Origin: Antedon bifida
Taxonomy: Eukaryota > Echinodermata > Crinoidea > Comatulida > Antedonidae
Assembly: GCA_963402885.1 (NCBI GenBank)
Contig: OY727099.1
Coordinates: 12,822,001 to 12,886,000 of the forward strand
Direction of reading: 5' to 3'
DNA: 64,000 nucleotides
Shown here piece after piece: positions 13,601-22,600 of the stretch. Each line of letters starts with the position of its first letter. The first letter of the stretch is position 1. The notes beneath the pieces were generated by a model. That model worked only from the letters and a program-made list of their open reading frames with translations, was not told where the DNA came from and ran no database searches. Made by a program: the position numbers and the translations under genes.

Positions 13601-16600
13601 ACTTAATCCATGGTTGATTATATAATCGTTACGTGATCAGGCGAGCTGACTGTATTTATACTAAACCTGTAACTTGATCCATGGCTGAATATATAGTCAT
13701 TATACGTGACCAGGTTAACGGACTGTATTTCTAGGCTACTAACCTGGCTGATTATATTGTCGTTACGTGACCAGGTGAGTTGATTGTATTTTTACCGGTA
13801 CTAACTTGTAAACTTGTTCCGAGGCTGATTCTAATCTTTAGTTGACTAGGGGATTGGGAAGTACTAAATCCATATTTAAGTTTCCAAATAGAGTTGAAAT
13901 TATTTCGCTTTAGGCCTACCTGTAACTTGGTCCAAGGCTGAGTCTTTAAGCTTTAGGTGACCAAGTGAGTTGACATTAAATGTCTTCTTATCATCAATTG
14001 ATGAGGAAATATTGGAGTCAATTTCGTGGTTGAAATTAAACACTAAAGATGCTGCCTCCTCAACAGAATCTGTATTGATAATATTGATGGCTGAAAGTAA
14101 ACAATTACAGCGATATAAGTTTTCACACAATTATAGTTATTGATTAATAAATATTCCCTTGAAATGTTTCATTACCATGACACTCCTGTGATTCAGGCAG
14201 TTTAATTCCGGAACATTTTAAAATGGGGGAAATACCCAGTTTGAATAACATATTTAAAAGTCATTATTGGTCAAGTTTCTGATTTCATCATGCAATATTA
14301 AGGGTTTTATGTTTATATTGTAATACTTCCGGGGACTTGCTTTTTCTAACAAAGATTATAACAAATAGCTACAATATATTGTATATCATAACTATAACAT
14401 TTTATGTCGCTATATATCCAATTTCAAACCTATATTTTTAGAAGACAAAGTAAAGTTGGTTCCTGTCGGTAGGTTTGCAGCTGACTTGACAAGAATAAGT
14501 TCCATTGAAACCGCAACTCCAAGTACATCATCTTCATCCTGGAAATGAACAATTGTAATACGGAATGTTATAAACACAGAAACTATGTCAATTTAAGGTA
14601 ATAATAAGGACAACACGTCTTTGACAATACATTTTCGCCATGCTTTCAGAACTTTGAATGTGATTTATTTTAGCCATAATGGGCATCTTTTAATGAAAAA
14701 AAAACTGCCACATAAATCGCATTTAGGCCAACAATACTGCGTGGTTTAATGCAATATAGTACTACATTAAAATGATGGGGTCTTTTAAAGCCGCCAAGTT
14801 AATATAGTATTGATAGTTACCAATTTTTGTGCAGGATCAAACAGATTCTCTGCAACGTCTCTCAAATTCTATAAAATAATGAAAATAGTAATAATATAAG
14901 TAGGAAGTAGTTCAAGTGTTTATCATTAATTTTGGCAAGAATGCAAAAAATATTCCAAATAGACCAACCTCAGCTCTTGTTTTGATTTCACCTTCACTCC
15001 CTTCCTGATCAAAAGATGCAATTTCATCCAAAGTAGATAACAGTAGGTTTATATCACTTTCACTAAGTTGGTTATCGTCATTTTGATTCAAATACTCAGC
15101 GGAAACTGATAGTATGTTATCCTGTGTTTCATTCGATAAAGTTGATATCTGTAAAAGAAGTTCAATTGTACTGAATAGTTCTAGGTTGAATAACTTTCGG
15201 TATATTCTATTGATGCCAGAAAGAAATGTTATTTGAGTGAGTGAATGACAGTTCGGTTAATACAGTAATCTATAGCCATAGCATCGAAAGTGCTGAAGGC
15301 TCATTGGCTTCATGATTCTGGTAGTAGTCTTCTCGGATAAAAACTATAAACCGTAGGTCCAGTGTACACAAAATACATAATACCTACTACATCTTTCGAG
15401 ACGAGTAGGGGTTTACCCCGGTGTACAAGCCCACACATCTACTGTAGTGGACAGACAAAATGAGCGCAAACAGTTCGTAGACATAAATTGACCTCTTTGA
15501 GAGAAGCATGTTGTTGAAAAGTGTAATATCTAAGACCATGAGTAATGTTTGTTGGAACGGCGCTATATAAATGGAAAATATTATTAAATTATTATTTATT
15601 ATCTATTTATGAATTTGTCAGACCGAAGAAGATTTCAGAGCCAAAATTCATGTTTCATAATATAATGGATGATATAGACCTACAACCTCTATCAATTAAT
15701 AAATCAGATCAGGCAAGTCGAATCTAATAGATTACAGGCTGTTTACTCCAAGAATTATTAGATAATCATGATCATAATCATAAACAACTCACAAGCTCTA
15801 TAGTTTCGTCATCAAATATTGAAGGAATTTCAGTCGTCATTTTAACAGTGGTTGTAGTCTGGACGTTGGTCGTAACTTCATCGTCGACTACATCATCTGT
15901 AACGTTGGTATTTTCGTTTGCGTACTCAATAATTGTTACATTATCATTGTAAGCTTCATTTGTGGCACCATCTGCATTGATCGTTTCGGTTGTTGCTTCC
16001 TGATCTGAGATGATGTTTTCGCTTGTAGAAATTGTATTGGGCGTAGTTTGAGCATTCTCATTGTTTGCTTGTGTTTGAGATGCAAATATTGTAGCACTGT
16101 TTGTAGCTTGGGCATTAGTAGTGGCTGCTGTATTTTCATTGTTTGCTTGTGTTTGAGGTGCATTTGTTGTGGCACTGTTCCCGTTTGTAGCTTGGGCATT
16201 AGTTGTAGCTGCTGTATTGTCATTGTTTGCTTGTGTTTGAGGTGCATTTGTTGTGGCACTGTTACCGTTTGTAGCTTGGGCATTAGTTGTAGCTGCTGTA
16301 TTGTCATTGTTTGCTTGTGTTTGAGGTGCATTTGTTGTGGCACTGTTCCCGTTTGTAGCTTGTGCATTAGTTGTAGCTGCTGTATTGTCATTGTTTGCTT
16401 GTGTTTGAGGTGCATTTGTTGTGGCACTGTTCCCGTTTGTAGCTTGGGCATTAGTTGTAGCTGCTGTATTGTCATTGTTTGCTTGTGTTTGAGGTGCATT
16501 TGTTGTGGCACTGTTCCCGTTTGTAGCTTGGGCATTAGTTGTAGCTGCTGTATTGTCATTGTTTGCTTGTGTTTGAGGTGCATTTGTTGTGGCACTGTTC

Positions 16601-19600
16601 CCGTTTGTAGCTTGGGCATTAGTTGTAGCTGCTGTATTGTCATTGTTTGCTTGTGTTTGAGGTGCATTTGTTGTGGCACTGTTCCCGTTTGTAGCGTGGG
16701 CATTAGTTGTAGCTTCTGTATTTTCATTGTTTGCTTGTGTTTGAGGTGCATTTGTTGTGGCACTGTTTCCATTTGTAGCTTGGGCATTAGTTGTAGTTGC
16801 TGTATTGTCATTGTTTGCTTGTGTTTGAGGTGCATTTGTTGTGGCACTGTTTCCATTTGTAGCTTGTGCATTAGTTGTAGCTGCTGTATTGTCATTGTTT
16901 GCTTGTGTTTGAGGTGCATTTGTTGTGGCACTGTTTCCATTTGTAGCTTGTACATTAGTTGTAGCTGCTGTATTGTCATTGTTTGCTTGTGTTTGAGGTG
17001 CATTTGTTGTGGCACTGTTTCCATTTGTAGCGTGGGCATTAGTAGTGGCTGCTGTATTGTCATTGTTTGCTTGTGTTTGAGGTGCATTTGTTGTGGCACT
17101 GTTCCCGTTTGTAGCTTGGGCATTAGTTGTAGCTGCTGTATTGTCATTGTTTGCTTGTGTTTGAGGTGCATTTGTTGTGGCACTGTTCCCGTTTGTAGCT
17201 TGGGAATTAGTTGTAGCTGCTGTATTGTCATTGTTTGCTTGTGTTTGAGGTGCATTTGTTGTGGCACTGTTCCTGTTTGTAGCTTGGGCATTAGTTGTAG
17301 CTGCTGTATTTTCATTGTTACCTTGTGTTTGAGGTGCATTTGTTGTAGCACTGTTCCCGTTTGTAGCTTGGGCATTAGTTGTAACTGCTGTATTGTCATT
17401 GTTTACTTGTGTTTGAGGTGCATTTGTTGTGGCACTGTTCCCGTTTGTAGCTTGGGCATTAGTTGTAGCTGCTGTATTGTCATTGTTTGCTTGTGTTTGA
17501 GGTGCATTTGTTGTGGCACTGTTCCCGTTTGTAGCTTGGGCATTAGTTGTAGCTGCTGTATTGTCATTGTTTGCTTGTGTTTGAGGTGCATTTGTTGTGG
17601 CACTGTTTCCATTTGTAGCGTGGGCATTAGTAGTGGCTGCTGTATTGTCATTGTTTGCTTGTGTTTGAGGTGCATTTGTTGTGGCACTGTTCCCGTTTGT
17701 AGCTTGGGCATTAGTTGTAGCTGCTGTATTGTCACTGTTTGCTTGTGTTTGAGGTGCATTTGTTGTGGCACTGTTCCCGTTTGTAGCTTGGACATTAGTT
17801 GTAGCTGCTGTATTGTCATTGTTTGCTTGTGTTTGAGGTGCATTTGTTGTGGCACTGTTCCCGTTTGTAGCTTGGGCATTAGTTGTAGCTGCTGTATTGT
17901 CATTGTTTGCTTGTGTTTGAGGTGCATTTGTTGTGGCACTGTTCCCGTTTGTAGCTTGTGAATTAGTTGTAGCTGCTGTATTGTCATTGTTTGCTTGTGT
18001 TTGAGGTGCATTTGTTGTGGCACTGTTCCCGTTTGTAGCTTGGGCATTAGTTGTAGCTGCTGTATTGTCACTGTTTGCTTGTGTTTGAGGTGCATTTGTT
18101 GTGGCACTGTTCCCGTTTGTAGCTTGGGCATTAGTAGTGGCTGCTGTATTGTCATCGGTTACTTGTGTTTGAGGCGTATTTGTGATTGTTGATGAAATGG
18201 TTTGTGACGTGCTGATATCTGTGTCTGTGGTTGAAGTAACCCATTCTTCGGTAATTTCAACCACTTCAGTATACATGATTTCTTCTGTCACATCATAGCT
18301 AGCACTACGCCGAAGTCGTATTATTTGCTGATCTTGAAACTTTTGTGTATCTGACATTTGGATTGGTATTTTAACAAACGTTTCTTGTGAACTACCAAAA
18401 TCTTCAATCGTATATTCTGTAGAGTATAAATGAACAAACGAGCTGTATTAAACGGATTAAGATAATAAATCAAATCAATCAAATCAAATAAACATAAAAA
18501 ATGATTAAAAAAGTTTGCACACTGTAAAAGAGTGCTTTTTAATAATGTCTGCCATGTACAGATAACCGTAGATTTTAATCATCTTTCGGGGTGAGAACAA
18601 GCAAACAAAAATACTGTTTTAAAAGTAATACTCGCTTAGCTATTGTCACACTTAATTGTTTTATAAGAAGATTTATCTTTGAGAAAAAGAAACTTACTTG
18701 AGCACACAATAACTTCTAGCCTCAGTGCACATCTGTTATTGCAACTAATGACATTGAGTTTGATATATCGCCCTCTAACTGGAGATGAAAACATGTTTAC
18801 TACGTAGTCATTTTCATTCATATGACTTGCAGAAAATATCTATGAAAAAATCACATACAAATCACTAAATATATTTGTGTTTATTATTTTATTTACAACT
18901 AAAGTTTGCAATAGCAACTTGCATATTAATATGGTAGACATGAAATATAATAGAAAGAAATATAATTATACTCTAAGGCTTACATACAATTTACAAGTAT
19001 TATGTCGCACAATCTTCTTTGGCGACAGGTACAGAAAAACGACAATCAGCTAAATTCATTCGTACTTTATTAGTTAATAGTTAGTGAACACTTGTACTTC
19101 TTGTCATTTCCTGTTACTTAACTTAAACCAGCATTATTATTTCCTCAAACAATGATTGTAACTTAAGTGTTTGTGAAAATCTCAATTTCGAAAATCCTAC
19201 TTATGACTGATTCCGTTTGAAGATGCCAGATTTGCGCATCTGTGGCTTGTTGCAATTGCATTGAGCATACCGGACTCTATCCTATATTCACAGTGGACGG
19301 CGGATCCAGATTTTCATTTCATGTATGCCCACTACATTAAGTCATTCATATTAATCGTGGATAAAGGAGTGTTACTGCTCCATCACCCAACAATAAACAA
19401 TGACATTTCATAATCTTTCTCAATTACACAATCACATATATAATGTAATTCTGTACTAAATACATACTGTAATTATATTCATATCATGAATGGACTGCTA
19501 ACATATTTCATTACGCACTTATTTTTCTATGTATATAAAAAACCAATATTATAATATTACCTTGTTACCGTTTGCGTCCTCTGCTTCTGTATCGGTTTCA

Positions 19601-22600
19601 TCTTCTGCCAAACATCGTAAACTAAATTTGTCAATCCAAGAAGCTGGTGTTATACCACTACCTTGCGTAATAACACCAAATATAGATACATCTAATCCTA
19701 AATCAATCTGAATCCATCCGGATTCGTCGTCGTTTGCTTTCATCCAGTAGTTTATTCCATCCAATATCACCTCGTCTGCCTTAGTTTGCTCTGATGCTTC
19801 AGATGATGAGGTAAATTTTAAATAACCTAGACTACTTTCTGCAATATAGCCAGCATATTCATTGCAAACTGCACCTGATGAAAAGAACAATGCTTTGTAA
19901 GAAACATTTTAGAACAATAGCATCACAATAATGAATTATTTGGAGGGACACGCCCTTTGGCGATAGTTGCCCTTGCCTCTTGTCTCTACTCATTGCTCTC
20001 TGTTTTATGTGTCACTAAAAGAAGTAAATAATTATAAATTACAATAACTCTTTCACCACTTTCTAATCTAATTATTATACAACAGCCGGACCTAAACTTT
20101 GGAGCTTTTACTGCTTTTTCTATCCTTTTATAATACACTGAAATTAATAACTAATACATTTTATTGTATAACTACTGTGGAGTAACTTTTGAATTGGTCA
20201 GATTTGTACTTTATACTTTGAGAACAATGTACTTAGTATAAAGTACAAATTACGCCCTACGAGTAGGGCAAACCATCTGACCAAAAACGTTTATTATGAT
20301 TTCTTTTTAAATAATAGAATAAATATTTATGAATTACATAACGCTTTTATTTGTCAATATTTTGTTGCCTAGTTCCGCAGTGTTATTCAAAACATTACAC
20401 AAAATCTATAAAACAGGTTTTTAAACAAAATCGTGACCTAAAATACGAGTAGCATCATTGATTATTAATAAGCAATACATTTAATTGTATGATATAATAT
20501 TGGATTTTGTTACAAGGTTACATTATGTTTACATGAGTTTGCATGAAAAGAAGATACAATAGTGTGTAATATATATTTAATAGGCATATTATTAGTTTTA
20601 TAGTTATATCAAAGTTTGATTTAATTAATCTTCATGTTCATGTTTTGAGGGACAATGCGTCTTTAGCATTACTTCTGTGAATATATTTAAAGAAAGTAGA
20701 TAACTTTTTTTGCCAACTTTCAAGTATTTTGTGACAAGTGTGACGTCAATACAAACTATGAACTACATTAAAAACAACCTAACACCTAGTTAAACACAAA
20801 TGGTTGTAAATAATTACGAAAATGATATAGACAATATTATTTTTTAGAACTGATAATAAAAAGCATAAAAAACATTTAAAAAGAATATTCCTCATATTTT
20901 TCCTTTGCAGGTTTCAAATAATAGTTCTTTTTTGTCTTGTGTGGGTTCGTCCCACTTTTCTTAGGGCCTATAGTTCTCTGTTATATTATAAATATAATAA
21001 TATGTACATTTATATTTATAAGGTACATTTCTAAAAAAATACATATCTTTTAAACAGTATATAGGCCTACATAAGCTAAGATTATTTTGATGTTAAAAAG
21101 AAACCACATTTACATTCATTTACATTTTTAAAAATACAATTATAGATGGCAATAAAATGACGATAAAAATTGATAAAAAAAACAAGGCCAACAGCCATAA
21201 GTCGCGTGCTAAAACGCATAGTGATACCGGACCGACAGACAGACCGACAGACCGACCGACCGATATAGTGAACTATAGAGTCGCGTCCACGCGACTAAAA
21301 AACGTACTGGTTATTGTTTTTTTATTCTGTTCGTGTCCGTGTCTGGGTAGAGAGGCTATAAACTCAGGGGAGGAATATAAAGTATCCTCCCTTTTCACCA
21401 AGACAAAAATGGATGAGATGAAAACGAAGAATGCAAAAGCTTAAACAAATTGTGTTTAGAATGGATAGGATGGAATGATGTATACTAATGACAACCGTAA
21501 GTTTAGAGTCCATACAAAGTGCAAGTCCAAGGTAATATTTTGGCTGTGTGTATGTGAGACGCTTCATACCCGGATGACATCTTAAACGTAATATAGTCAC
21601 TAGGCCTATATACAATGTAGCATTTTGTTATTTCATTAATTTAAGGAGATTTACCTTGAGCTTTAAAGTAGTAGCACATATACTCATTTTCAATTAAGTG
21701 TCAAATAATAGTTTGTAAAGTCAATGTCCGCATAAAAACCTAAGCTGATATACATTTGTGTGAAGATCTTAACTAATGTAAAATCGTTATTTATCAACAT
21801 TTTATTATTAACTATTACACATTTACGAGCTTTTAAAAATAGATCTATTGTCTTCGTGGAGGAGTTGGTACAGTTTGAATATCTGAATTTTCATTCAGTT
21901 GCGATGACCCATTTGTATAAAGTTAGGTACGTGTTTTGAGAAATGTGTCAATGATTTGATAAAATTATCAAATACAATTGTAGGCCTAAGGCTACATGTT
22001 ATATAAGAGTTTTCTATTTTAAAGGTTATGCATTGAATCCAATTAATATTTCCAGCTACCATACCGCTTTGTTAATTAACAAAGTTAATTAAATCGATTT
22101 AAATTATACGCTTGACATATGTATTTGTTTGTTATGGACCTTAGTTCATGGCTGAAAAATTACAAATTCAATAATTGAAAAACGTTTTCTATTATCGTTT
22201 TGAATGAATTTGACGAAGATATACTAATTGAATATTTAGTTAATTAATGGATAGATACATGGCTATTGAATATAATTTTACCAATATGTAATAATTATAT
22301 AGTAGTTTGTAAATCTGTCAAATTATAGGTAAGGTCTCATTGGACAAAGATGCTACAGTTTCGCATTTATATAATGTTGAAACCATTGTCAACATAGTTT
22401 TTCTAACTTGTCGTCATGGAGTTAGCTTTTCCAAAGCGGTAATGCTATTAGGTACTTATGATACACATATTGTTGAATTATTATTCAACGGAAGTAATCG
22501 AATTAACTAGTTTACAGCCGTGTCTCAACTGTGGAATTTTTCAATTACCATTAAATATAATAATAATTATTATTTATTTCGGCATTTTATCAAGCACAAA

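Noticed and set aside
16048-17961. 637-codon plus-strand frame through the 84-bp array (Cys/Ile/Val-rich repeat)
   Set aside because: A by-product of a repeat whose length is divisible by three. The minus-strand frame has correct splice borders and joins the discoidin and GAIN exons.
15936-18155. Second minus-strand frame with Gln/Leu/Met/Lys repeats
   Set aside because: Alternative frame of the same 84-bp units; it does not connect to neighbouring exons.
15793-18416. CRISPR array
   Set aside because: Direct repeats without unique spacers, in a coding exon of a eukaryotic gene.
21838-21905. Short minus-strand proline/threonine frame ending in a stop (TVPTPPRRQ)
   Set aside because: No AG acceptor in front of it and no gene around it.
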